From NCBI GenBank assembly GCA_036426205.1, contig CM071574.1, positions 12,937,474-13,001,473 on the forward strand: 64,000 bases of DNA, read 5' to 3'. Origin of the DNA: Ascaphus truei. Lineage: Eukaryota > Chordata > Amphibia > Anura > Ascaphidae. Of the stretch, positions 54,955-64,000 are shown one piece after another. Both the position numbers and the translations under genes were made by a program. The number at the start of each line of letters is the position of its first letter. Positions within the stretch are counted from its first letter, which is position 1. The notes beneath the pieces were generated by a model. The model was given only the letters and a program-made list of their open reading frames with translations. It made no database searches and was not told the origin of the DNA.

Positions 54955-55395
54955 AAACATGTGAAATCTTATATGGTTTATTATTTTTATTTTTTAAATT
55001 AATCAGTTATTTAGTATTAGATACTGATTTAAATTTTTTTTTTTAATGTAACTCTTAATGCAATTTTTATGAGTTTTAAAGCATTCTTTAATTTCTATAG
55101 CAGGGTTTAGCCCACCTCCCAAGCAGTGCAAGATCTTTGTAACACTTTCCTGTTTGTCATCATTTGTTGCTAATGCTCCCAGCAGTTTGAGTTGTAAACT
55201 GCAATAGTCAATGTTATCTTAGTAATACAAGAATACATTGTAGCTGCTGAGTTGCACTGACTGAAGGATTGATTGAAACTGAAAGAAAGCCATTTAGTGA
55301 ACCCTTCAAAGCAGGCTCTTTGCTAATCGATCACGGGAGAACTAAATCGATTTGCTACGTAGGCAATTCATTTTCAATAAAGGTAATCAAGGGCT
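54955..55395 (+). repeat. Dispersed repeat family ('ATCAGTTCTGTAGTATTA'), copy
   Basis: Collinear with 17,925-18,310: CTCTTAATGCAATTTTTATG, AGCAGTGCAAGATCTTTGTA, TTTGTTGCTAATGCTCCCAG, ACATTGTAGCTGCTGAG, GATTGATTGAAACTGAA and GGCAATTCATTTTCAATAAA. Confidence 0.7.
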
Positions 55396-55396
55396 G

Positions 55397-55397
<1 letters not shown>

Positions 55398-55432
<35 letters not shown>
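55398..55432. repeat. (TA)n microsatellite
   Basis: Short TA array at the junction between two dispersed repeats. Confidence 0.9.
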
Positions 55433-55439
55433 CACAAAA

Positions 55440-55880
55440 AAAACACAAAAAGAAAGCACCCGATCCTAGTGTAATATGTCCAAAAAAATACACATTTATT
55501 ATCCCTAAAAAATCCAACAAAATGCTAACTCACAAACAACAAAGTAAAAACAGCGTTTTATGAAGTATATTCATGCACCAGATGAGGATTCAGCTGCTCA
55601 GCTCACTCTGTGTCTTCACTGCATGGGATCGCAGTGCTCCTCTGGGTCTCCGTCCAGCAGGAACTCAGGAAGCGACACTGTGGTTCAGATAGTCCTCCGG
55701 AAACAAAACTAGCGTGTATCTAGTTCCGGGCAAAGCCGTGTACCGCGTGTGAGCTGGAAATTGCTGCCTATAGCGTCTTGCAAGACCAAGATGCAAAGGT
55801 GAGTGCCCACATAAACAACGCAACATACACCCTTCGCGTTTCTTCACATTACGTGATTTCAAAAATCTCGCACCCCCCCA
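55440..55880 (-). repeat. Unclassified element ending in a hairpin module
   Basis: On the minus strand near 55,862-55,834 it reads TGAAATCAC-GTAAT-GTGA-AGAAACGCG, a diverged module copy. Downstream it is followed by sequence ending in AATAAATGTGTATTTTTTTG (about 55,505). Layout is like the element at 48,840-49,016. Confidence 0.45.
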
Positions 55881-55959
55881 TCTAATTGGTTGATAAGAAG
55901 AACATACAGAGAGATTAGGAGGTTGTGTGCAAGGGGCCAAGGTTTATGTATGAGATGTT

Positions 55960-56290
55960 AATTATCAGCCATGGAGCTACTTATATGCTTCCTTAAGCAG
56001 TTGTGTTTTGAGGTGGGTCTTAAATGTCGGGAATTGAGGGGAAGGGCATTCCAGAGGTGTGTTGCAGTCAGTGAGAAAGGTTTAAGGCGGGAGAGGGCAT
56101 TAGATATAAAAGGGTAGAGAGAAGACATCCTTGAGCAGAACGCAAGAGTCGGGATGGTGCATAGCGAGACATTAGGGCTGAGATATAAGGAGGAGCAGAA
56201 GAGCATAAAGCTTTAAAAGTGAGGAGGAGAATTAAGTGTGTGACACGGGATTTGATAGGAAGTCGGGAGAGGGATTTCAGTGGTGCGTGC
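55960..56290 (-). pseudogene. CR1/L2-clade LINE ORF2, C-terminal fragment
   Basis: Minus-strand frames give LPIKSRVTHLILLLTFKALC, SSAPPYISALMSRYAPSRLL, then after a frameshift near 56,130 LKPFSLTATHLWNALPLNSR and KHNCLRKHI. 'LPI..R...ILLLTFKAL...APPYIS' and 'LWNALP...R' are hallmark C-terminal blocks of L2/CR1-type LINEs. Only about 110 codons survive. Not active. Confidence 0.8.
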
Positions 56291-57076
56291 CAGCAAATTC
56301 CATTAGAAAGAATGGCTGCTGCTCCCACTGGCATATTGTGTCCCACTGCACTTGCCCGCATAAGCAATACTGGTTGATATATCTGTAATAAAATATAGGA
56401 CCATACACTTCCCACATTCTAAAGTATATTCAACTTGAAAACAGACAAGGAGTTTAGGTCAGGCAGCAAAATGGTTAGAGATGCAGTCACAATGTCGCCA
56501 TAAGAATGTTGAATTTGACGTAATGTGTGGCAACCAATTGGTCAACTAGCAAAACCGGCATTCCACTGCCAGAGAGGGTGTTCACTTTTGGGTCTATGTA
56601 TGCTTTGTACTAAGTGATAAAATAATTGAAGGAAACACGATTTTCTCAGACGACACAGGACAACAGTTTTGTAAACCAACAGTCTAGAACGGTGTATGCT
56701 TGATGAGAAGGCAGGATGAGTCACTCCAGATATCTGAATGTGTTATTGTGGGTGATGCGAATGTCAAAGGCAATGTATAATCCAGCTCTCCCTCAAGGTT
56801 GCAAAGAAGCATATTACCTTGTAGATGTGTATGGCACGGAGGTTACTCTACATATTATGACTCTTGTTGAATGAATCCCATAATCCATGAGAGAGTTTGA
56901 CAATTTTATACTTCGATTAAAGTCAAAATAATTGTCTTCTGCCAGAACCCAGGTCATAAAGGAGAAAATGACCAATGACAATCAGGACATGTTCTACAAC
57001 CCCTGTCAAGGATTTGCTCACAGATCAAATTAGGTACATACTGTAAATTTGTGTCCGAGACTCATAAGTTAGATCC
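56291..57076. other. Non-coding, no feature recognised
   Basis: No gene or clear repeat seen. Confidence 0.35.
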
Positions 57077-57084
57077 ATTTAGAG

Positions 57085-57246
57085 CAGAGGATCCCTACTC
57101 CAGTCCTGAAGGACCACTAGCAAGATTTTAGTATACTTGAGCACAGGTGGTTCAGTCAAAATGATTGGGTGACCTGTGCTAATGAGAGCATAGCCATAAG
57201 ACCTTCACTGTTGGTGGTCCTTGAAGACTGGACGTGGGAACCTCTG
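57085..57246. mobile_element. hAT-like MITE, 162 bp, with 8-bp duplication
   Basis: Starts CAGAGGATCCCTACTCCAGT, ends ACTGGACGTGGGAACCTCTG. Flanks ATTTAGAG (57,077-57,084) and ATCTAGAG (57,247-57,254) agree at seven of eight bases. A diverged member of the 457-639 family. Confidence 0.75.
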
Positions 57247-57254
57247 ATCTAGAG

Positions 57255-57927
57255 GATATACCTGTATATGTGTGGGCATCACATTTTCTCCTCACAAGCC
57301 CCTGGGGGATCCTACTACAAGACTCCTAATGGTAATGTATAGGTTTTCTGATTTATCCCCTTTTATTTGATAAACACACTGGTATTATTTTACTGTACGC
57401 TATTTTGTAATTGTTGTATAAGAACTGTAACTTTCCATTGTATTACATCTAAAATGTATTAAGTAGTGAGGGTAGGACGGAGCCCTAGGAGGGATCCCTG
57501 ATGATGCTGCCGCGTGACTGGAGTGACGCGGCAATCAGGAGACGAACGGCGCAGGTTTGTGACGATACCGAGGATCAACGAGGGACACCTGGTGATGGGT
57601 CTATTTATTCAGACATTTTGGACTTTTTACGTTATGCCATTTACTCTTGAAAAAGGCCTAGTGTGGCCGATATGTCGATCTATTGGCAATACATTTGCAT
57701 TAATATAAAATCCGTAGTGCCTTGCTTCGTCTACCTATTTATAGTTTGTTGTGGAGTCCCGGCCATTCTCCCAACCAAGAAATAGCATGTAGCATGTTTA
57801 AATACAGTCAAGGGATTAGGAGTGCAGCAGGATCATGTACTTGACAGATACTGTCCATTGCTCAGTTTTAAAATACACATACTTTCTACGGTGAGTCCAT
57901 GCAACAACATTGCTGAAATTTCTGCTT
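57255..57927. repeat. Unclassified sequence with a hairpin module
   Basis: 57,645-57,677 reads CTCTTGAAAAAG-GCC-TAGTGT-GGCC-GATATGTCG, a module copy. TTGGCAATACATTTGC and ATATAAAATCCGTAG follow. The rest is unplaced. Confidence 0.4.
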
Positions 57928-57943
57928 ATAAATGTGTAGGTCT
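57928..57943. repeat. Target-site duplication of the truncated L1 (5' side)
   Basis: ATAAATGTGTAGGTCT, identical to 59,882-59,897. Confidence 0.9.
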
Positions 57944-59484
57944 TATAAAATCAACAATGATAAATCAGAAGCACTTAACCTAACAATGACGACCCCGGAA
58001 ATCAAACTATTACAGGCAAATTTCAACTGTAATGGAACCAAAAGTGTATCAAATATTTAGGGATCCATATAACTAGCACATACAACTTACTATATCAAAA
58101 TAATTATCCCCCCCTATTTGAAAAAAATGAAAAAAGACTTGCAGACTTATAACAGCTACCAAATATCCTGGATTGGGTAAAAAGCAGCAATTAAAATGAA
58201 TATACTACTCAGGCTGCTATATTTTTTCCAAACACTCCCGATAAAGATCCCGCTTAGAGAACTCAAAAACATCCAAAATATAATTTTTCAATTTATATGG
58301 AAGAATAAAAGACCAAGGGTTGCGAGATCGGGGATGCTAGCACTAAGGTCAGGAGGAGGCATGGGTGTCCCGGACATCATTAAGTATTACCATGCGGCCC
58401 ACCTAAAGCAAGTAGTGATGTGGAACTGTACTCCAGCAACTTGTGGCTGACTGGGGATAGAGTCTACCTACGAGGACCCCTCCACCCTGGCGGCAGAACT
58501 TTGGAACTGGCCGGAGGGAGAGGGTTAAGTTGGAAGATTTAAATTGGGATCGATGAGATGCACGTGGGACATATGGTCTAAGAGCAAAAAGAGATATTTC
58601 CTCTCCATATCCCCCTCTCTTCTAGTTCCGATAATAAATAATGCTAGGTTCCCACCGGGCTGCTCCCCAAAATACGGGGAACAACTAGAGGGGGGGGGGG
58701 GGGGATCCTTTCCTATCAGGAGCTCAAACAGAAACCCCAAAAGCAGGATCTCTCAATTTTTAGTTTTCTCCAGATTCGACATTTTCTGCAAACATCCTCG
58801 CAGAACGCCAAATTTTCTACCCTTACGAATTTCGAAAAAATGTGTATGGAGGGCCGCCACAGGAAGGGCTTGATCTTGGGAATATACACGGAGATATCAT
58901 CTCACGCATCTTCCCAACCCCATAACTATATGCTGAAGTGGGCTGAAGACCTTAATAAAGACAGATAACGACGACTGGAGGCAAATCTGGGAAGCAGCCG
59001 CCAAAATATCAATTTGCACGATTACAAAAGAAAACATTTACAAATGTTATTTCACTGGTACCTAACCCCAAGTAGGTTGAACCAGATCATCCAGGGAACT
59101 CCGGATCTGTGTTGGAGAGGATGCGGTATGAGAGGAGACATGGCCCACATCTGGTGGTCATGCCCACGCATCCAGAAGTTCTGGTCTATGATCCAAGATT
59201 TGATATTTGAAAACACAGAACTGAGGATCCCGTTGGACCCCTTGACCTTACTCTAAGCCAAACTGGTGGATGACTTACAGTCTCCTGTATCCAAATTAAT
59301 CTCATTTATTCTCACAGCAGCTCGCTGCTCAATAGCAGCTGCGTGGAAAAATATAAATCCCCCAACCCGGCACAAAGTAATCCAAAGAGTCAATAATGTA
59401 GGACTGATGGAAAGACTGTCGTCCAAATTAAACCAATCATTAGATCGATTCGACAAGATCTGGGAACTATGGTCCTCAGATTAG
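57944..59484 (+). pseudogene. L1 ORF2, C-terminal half, decayed
   Basis: Broken frames give LLRLLYFFQTLPIKIPLREL and FIWKNKRPRVARS (58,196-58,450), HLQMLFHWYLTPSRLNQI, the knuckle CWRGCGMRGDMAHIWWSC near 59,112, then AARCSIAAAWK, VGLMERLSS and DRFDKIWELW to a TAG at about 59,484. At least three frameshifts or stops interrupt it, one of them at a 15-G run (about 58,690-58,704). It lacks endonuclease and the RT active site. Confidence 0.88.
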
Positions 59485-59881
59485 AAACCCACCAAAAGAA
59501 AAGGAGAAAAGTAGACTCCCCTGCCCAAGAAGATAGGCTGGACGCTCCACACCCAACCCCCCCTCTCCCATCCCCCCCACCTCCCATCTCTCTCTACCCT
59601 TCTTCCTTCTCTCTAGTTCTTTTCTATCCTACTGAATCACCTAACAAAACACAAAAGGTATACCTAACAAACCACTACTATTAAGCCACTGGTTGCAACG
59701 CGAGAAGCCAGACTAAATGGGGGGAAAAAAAAGAGGTAGTTGAGCACAAAATCCAACTGCCAGAACCAACGGTTAATATAATGTTTAACTCTAAAGCATT
59801 CCATGTAAATTGACGACTGTTAACTAAAGTGGCATATATGTAATTTGTACCTACCTAATAAAAAAGATTGAAACCAAAAAA
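59485..59881 (+). other. L1 3' UTR
   Basis: C/T-rich tract (59,548-59,615), then AT-rich sequence to AATAAAAAAGATTGAAACC and the tail. The tract's position matches the other L1 copies. Confidence 0.75.
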
Positions 59882-59897
59882 ATAAATGTGTAGGTCT
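59882..59897. repeat. Target-site duplication of the truncated L1 (3' side)
   Basis: ATAAATGTGTAGGTCT, identical to 57,928-57,943. Confidence 0.9.
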
Positions 59898-60276
59898 GAT
59901 GGAATGGAATGAAACAAACCTGCCTCTCTTTAGACGGAGACATAAGATGCGCCCTTTCTTAAACTAGAGTGGTCTAATTTATTTACTTGTGGTGGCCTTC
60001 CCTGCATTTATGTGCCCGCTCCGATAGATTCTCAGGCTGTCGTTTACCTAATGAATAAATGTACTACGTGTAAAAATATGCAAGGCCACATACAGTACAT
60101 ACAACTTCTGTATTACACTAACTATTAAGAGACAACTCCCTTTGTTCTTTTGATTGTAGACAACTCCAAGGAAACAGGTGATTCTACATTATCAGTAACT
60201 TGGATACCACCCCAAGACCACAGTGACTTGGGTGCAACAGGACTACTCCCAGATGTGCATGGTTTAACAAAACATA

Positions 60277-60325
60277 CTGTGCTGAAACAGGGATATCCCT
60301 TGAGGACTGGAGTTGCCCACCCCTG
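60277..60325. mobile_element. hAT-like MITE, right-end fragment
   Basis: GTGCTGAAACAGGGATATCC then GAGGACTGGAGTTGCCCACC and CCTG. The right end of the 457-639 family, lacking the left half. Confidence 0.6.
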
Positions 60326-60357
60326 CACTAGTTCTAGCTTGATTAATGCCTGTGATG

Positions 60358-60711
60358 CAGCGGTGCGCAAACTGGGGGGAGGGGGGGTCGCTAGATTTTT
60401 TTTGGGGGGGGGGGGGGGGTTGCAGAAGTCCCGCGCTCTTCTCCAAGGTATTTAAATGAAATGCCGTGGGACGCGCGAGGCATCTGCAACCTCTACTTAC
60501 CGACGTTCAGCCGGCTTCAGGACGCGTGACCATGGCAATGCGGCGTCATTAGGTCATGTGACGTCATGGTTGTCTCGGTTGTCACGTGACGTCACACGAC
60601 CCCGCAGCATCATTTGACGCCACGCGAGGTAATTGGAGGGATGGGGGGAGGGACGCAGGAACGGAGGGAGCAAAGCAGGGGGGCACAGCAAAATAAGTTT
60701 GCGCACCCCAG
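60358..60711. mobile_element. Second hAT-like MITE family, complete copy, 354 bp
   Basis: Starts CAGCGGTGCGCAAACTGGGG and ends AGTTTGCGCACCCCAG. The flanks CTGTGATG (60,350-60,357) and CTGTAATG (60,712-60,719) are an 8-bp duplication with one change. It holds a 16-G run (60,404-60,419) and several TGACGTCA/CACGTGAC blocks (60,543-60,600). No coding capacity. Confidence 0.75.
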
Positions 60712-60904
60712 CTGTAATGCATTGCGACTTACATGCCCCTACAGAAGAGGAAATTGTGTGTTCCCAGAGCAGCACTACACAACGGGAAAGAAGCAACACT
60801 GAAATCTCCAGCCACCGCTTTTCTCATCTTAAACGTATAGTGAACAGTGTCTTCTGCAAAGGCATGGCCACATATGTTTGTAAATTGAATGTATAACCTC
60901 TGTT

Positions 60905-61000
60905 CTTTTAATGTAACTGTGTATTGTCATCATAACTCTGTGCCCAGGACATACTTGAATTACTTCCTGGTAAAACATTGTATAAATAAATACAAATAAA
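60905..61000. repeat. Dispersed LINE-tail-like repeat, inverted copy
   Basis: ATAACTCTGTGCCCAGGACA, TACTTGAATTACTTCCTGGT and AAAACATTGTATAAATAAAT read as the inverse of 19,300-19,515 and 49,445-49,620. In this orientation it ends in a TAAATA tail. Confidence 0.6.
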
Positions 61001-61011
61001 AATGTAACTGC

Positions 61012-61238
61012 AAGGAAGGAGTGAGTAAAGACACTGACTCGGTAAACAACGACACAGAGTTTGAATCTGGTTCAATTCCCGGTGCCAGCCTCAGGCACCA
61101 AACACATAGATTGTAAGCTCACCTGGGCAGGGACTGTGTCTATAAAAAAAAATTGTATGTGCTGCATACCGTCCAATATACTGTAATTGTAAAGCGCTTT
61201 GAGTCCCATTGAGAGAAAAGCACCACATGAAATAAAGT
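61012..61238 (+). mobile_element. tRNA-headed SINE with LINE-like tail
   Basis: Head with AGTGAGTAAAGACACTGACT (A-box region) and a GGTTCAATTCCC B box at 61,069-61,080. Tail with ATTGTAAGCTCACCTGGGCA, TGTAAAGCGCTTTGAGTCC and AAATAAAG. Same family as 20,735-20,920. The GGGCAGGGACTGTGTCT and GCGCTTTGAGTCC blocks are shared with L2-type LINE tails. Confidence 0.8.
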
Positions 61239-61259
61239 TAATATTAACTTTGGGAACAC

Positions 61260-62260
61260 ACAGTCATGCTACCTCTACAAGACACCGAAAGATCTGAAAA
61301 TTATAGGAAAAAAATACAGAAAAGGCTAATCAGTAAGAACCCAATAATAATCACCGCTGTTTTTATTCTACCGCAATCCAAACAGTAAAGACCTTTTTAT
61401 TGTTTTAACATATCTTTATCCCTTCGCCAGTAAAAACACACAAACGATGCCACCATTTACTTGATAAATGAGGAGTTCATTTAGCAGAGAGATTGGGTTT
61501 GCAACGGCGTTAAAGGCTGTTAATCACTTGTAAATCGGCCAAAGTGATTCATATTACCTTATATCGAAGCACATGTACATTAGTAATGACATATTTCCAT
61601 TAAAATAGTGATATTACCCAGTTTCTCTCAAGCAATAGCTCTGTGAAATATAAAATATGTTCAAAGCAGCAAAGATCACAGATATCTTTCCACGAAGCGA
61701 TACTGGGAACTGGATAATAGCTAGCGTTTAAGGGCATTAGCTGAAAAATGATACTGTACCTTAATTCACCTCATCATTATTTTGTTGCATCTTTATTTTA
61801 TTAAATTAATGCAAGGATACTAAAGAATGTAATTTCCTGTTTTTATGGAAATCCTTCTAATCAGGACTTTTTTCTAAGCATGGATGCTCCTTTAACTAAA
61901 GTACTTTGTAAAATGCAGAAGGAAATGCTATCATAACACTTTAATAGTTAAGTGACTTTACGAGAAAAATACTTCCAAATGTTTTCTAAACCTTCCAAAC
62001 CGCACCAAAGAACATTATCGTAATATTATGTTTCCCCAATGCCTCCATTATTTAAGCTTGCTATCCTTAAAATGATACTTGGATGCAAATATGACATAAA
62101 TTGTTTCAAACAAAACCCAAAACTTTAACATGTAAATGTTTAAGCCATAGGTTTCAGAATACTGTATGTATCTAATATTCTTGCACTGTTGAAAAGTGAA
62201 ATATCCAAGTGCTCTGAAAAGTAGTTTGTGCGTCATTAAAAAGTAAAGGTACTGTGTGTA
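61260..62260. other. Repeat-poor DNA, candidate conserved non-coding sequence
   Basis: AT-rich, complex sequence, for example GGCTGTTAATCACTTGTAAA near 61,517. No gene. Regulatory function is only a possibility. Confidence 0.3.
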
Positions 62261-62319
62261 AGTGCCGGAGAGCAGAAATATGTTTGAGTCAGGAAAGGGA
62301 TGTTATTTGGACTAGAGAT

Positions 62320-62947
62320 GTGCAAGTTGAGGGGGGGCGGAGGGGGGGGGAAATCTGAGCCACCCCAAATACCTGCAGTTCTTCCCCCCATCACACACAC
62401 CCTATCCCTCTCCCCCCCTCCAAACCCCCTCACAGATGCCCCATCCCTCTCCCCCCATCCAAACACACATACACACACCCTATCCCTCTCCCCCTCTTTC
62501 ATCTCATCCAAACCCCCTCATCCCACACACCTCCCCCCCATCCAAACCCCGCATCCCACCCCTCTTCTCCCCCATCCAAACCCCATCACACACATCCCAT
62601 CCCTCTCCCCCTCTTTCAAAACCCCTCATCACACACCCCATCCTTCTCCCCCCTTCCAAACCCCCTCATCCACCCCATCCCTCACCCCCTCTTCCAAAGC
62701 CCCTCATCACACCCCATACCCCTCCCAAACCCCTCATCACACACACCCATCTCTCTACACCATCACACACATATCCCATCCCTCTCCCAAAACCCCTCAC
62801 CACACCCCATCCCTACCCCCTTCACACACACACACCAGCCCCCTCTCCCTCTTCCAAACCCCTTCATTCCACACATCCCATCCTTCTCCTTCCAAACTCC
62901 CACATCCTACACATCCCATCCCTCTCCACCTCTTCCTAAACCTCTCA

Positions 62948-63010
<63 letters not shown>

Positions 63011-63511
63011 ATCCCTTTCCTCCTCATCACTTCCTATCCAACCTATCCAAACACCCTCATCACACTCACCCCATCCCTCTCCCGATCACACACCCCATCC
63101 CCCCAATCCAAACCCTCTCACACACCCCATCCCTGTCCCACCCATCCAAACCCCCTAATCCCACACACATCCCATCCCTCTCCCAAAACCCCTCATCACA
63201 CACTGCATCCTTCTCCCCCCTTTCCAACCCCCCTCATCCCACACACATCCCATCCCTCCCCCCCACTTCCAAAACCCCTCATCACACACACACCCCATCC
63301 CTCTCCTCCTCATCACACCCCCCATCCCTCTCCCCCCATCCAAACCCTCATCCCCCCCCATCTAAACCCCCTCATCCCATACACATCCCATCCATCTCCC
63401 CCCTCTTCCAAACCTCCTCAGCACACACCGCATCATTCTCCCCCTTCCAAACCCTGTCATCCCACACACACATTCTATCCCTCTCCCAAAACGCCTCATC
63501 ACACACACAAT
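62320..63511. repeat. C-rich minisatellite/satellite, about 1.2 kb
   Basis: Built from variants of CACACCCCATCCCTCTCCCC and ATCCAAACCCCCTCATC in loose tandem order, roughly 25-50 bp per unit, with an embedded CA run of about 33 units (62,944-63,009). The 405-codon open frame across it (Pro/His/Ser/Thr-rich) is a by-product of a strand almost free of stop triplets. Confidence 0.9.
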
Positions 63512-64000
63512 GAGTGACAGGAGGAGGGAGAATTGAGGGAGAGAAGAGGAGTAGGGGAATTGAGTGAGAGAAGAGGAGTAGGGGAATTGAGTGAGTAGAG
63601 GAGTGGAATTGAGTGAGAAGAAAAGGAGGGGAATTGAGTGAGGAGATGAGGAAGGGAATTGAGTGAGGAGATGAGGAAGGGAATTGAGTGAGAAGAGGAG
63701 GCAGGGAATTGAATGAGGCGGGGGAAATTGAGTGAGTGTAGGATGGGAGAATTGAGCGACAGAAGAGGGGGGGAATTGAGCGAGAGAAGAGGAGGGGAAT
63801 TGAGCGAGGGGAGGGGGAATGGACAGAAAGGAGGAGGGGGAATTGAGGGAGAAGAGGGGAAATTAACAGAGAGGAGGAGGGGGAATTGAGAAAGGAGGAG
63901 GTGGAATTGAGTGAGAAGAGGAGGGGATTTGAGTGAGAGGCAGGGGAACTTGAGTGAGAGAGGTGAGAATTGAGTGAGAGAGGAGGGGGAATTGATAGAG
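63512..64000. repeat. Purine-rich minisatellite continuing past the window
   Basis: GGGGAATTGAGTGAGAGAAG-type units of about 25-35 bp, at least 15 copies, with the strand bias reversed relative to the C-rich array next to it. The array is cut by the window end. Confidence 0.9.

Larger units (their letters stand above)
57944..59881 (+). mobile_element. 5'-truncated L1-type LINE
   Basis: A copy of about 1.9 kb that starts inside ORF2 just after the YADD region (KINNDKSEALNLT near 57,950) and runs through the 3' UTR to an A-rich end after AATAAAAAAGATTG. The perfect 16-bp duplication shows truncation happened at insertion. The subfamily is that of the older L1 at 22,190-32,486. Confidence 0.92.

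Noticed and set aside
62300..63517. 405-codon open frame, Pro/His/Ser/Thr-rich
   Set aside because: Lies wholly in the C-rich satellite; the strand lacks stop triplets by composition and two other frames are also open.

Overview
The window looks like nuclear DNA of a vertebrate, most likely an amphibian and probably a frog. The evidence is the mix of long L1-type retrotransposons, hAT-like and TTAA-flanked miniature elements, CR1/L2-like LINE remains, tRNA-headed SINEs and very long (TA)n tracts. It carries one recognisable host gene. Two exons on the minus strand (48,266-48,592 and 32,628-32,737) join in phase to give the middle of GTDC1/QTMAN, the glycosyltransferase that mannosylates queuosine in tRNA-Asp. 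About 15.5 kb of intron separates them. No other exon of the gene was recognised, and no RNA gene or CRISPR array was seen.

Most of the rest is mobile DNA. Five L1-type elements are visible. One is a 3' end cut off by the window start (1-408, plus strand). One is a full-length element with both reading frames open and a perfect 14-bp target-site duplication (5,009-12,831, minus strand). One is a nearly intact full-length element (23,255-30,474, plus strand) with a single one-base frameshift in a C run; it sits inside an older, decayed L1 (about 22,190-23,254 and 30,491-32,486), and the interrupted target is the reverse transcriptase motif region of the host element. The last is a 5'-truncated copy with a 16-bp duplication (57,944-59,881). 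All five share a C/T-rich 3' UTR and a similar AATAAA plus A-rich terminus.

Smaller elements include a 1.43-kb solo LTR with 5-bp duplications inside the GTDC1 intron, a 1.1-kb pogo/Tigger-like element that has picked up two minisatellites, several hAT-like MITEs with 8-bp duplications, a TTAA-flanked Kolobok- or piggyBac-like MITE, CR1/L2-like LINE remnants (one split by a SINE) and large foldback palindromes. A short hairpin module with changing stems but a constant flank (C-T-T-G-A-x-A-A-A-G, stem-loop, G-A-A-A-C-G) recurs at least eight times in unrelated contexts and resembles a decayed hammerhead ribozyme core.

Between about 36.9 and 45.4 kb, and again at 61.3-62.2 kb, the sequence is AT-rich, repeat-poor and of the kind often seen in conserved non-coding DNA. 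One stretch holds a near-perfect RFX X-box. The window ends in a 1.6-kb satellite-like block, pyrimidine-rich then purine-rich. Repeat-class names rest on reading the sequence by eye, without a library search.
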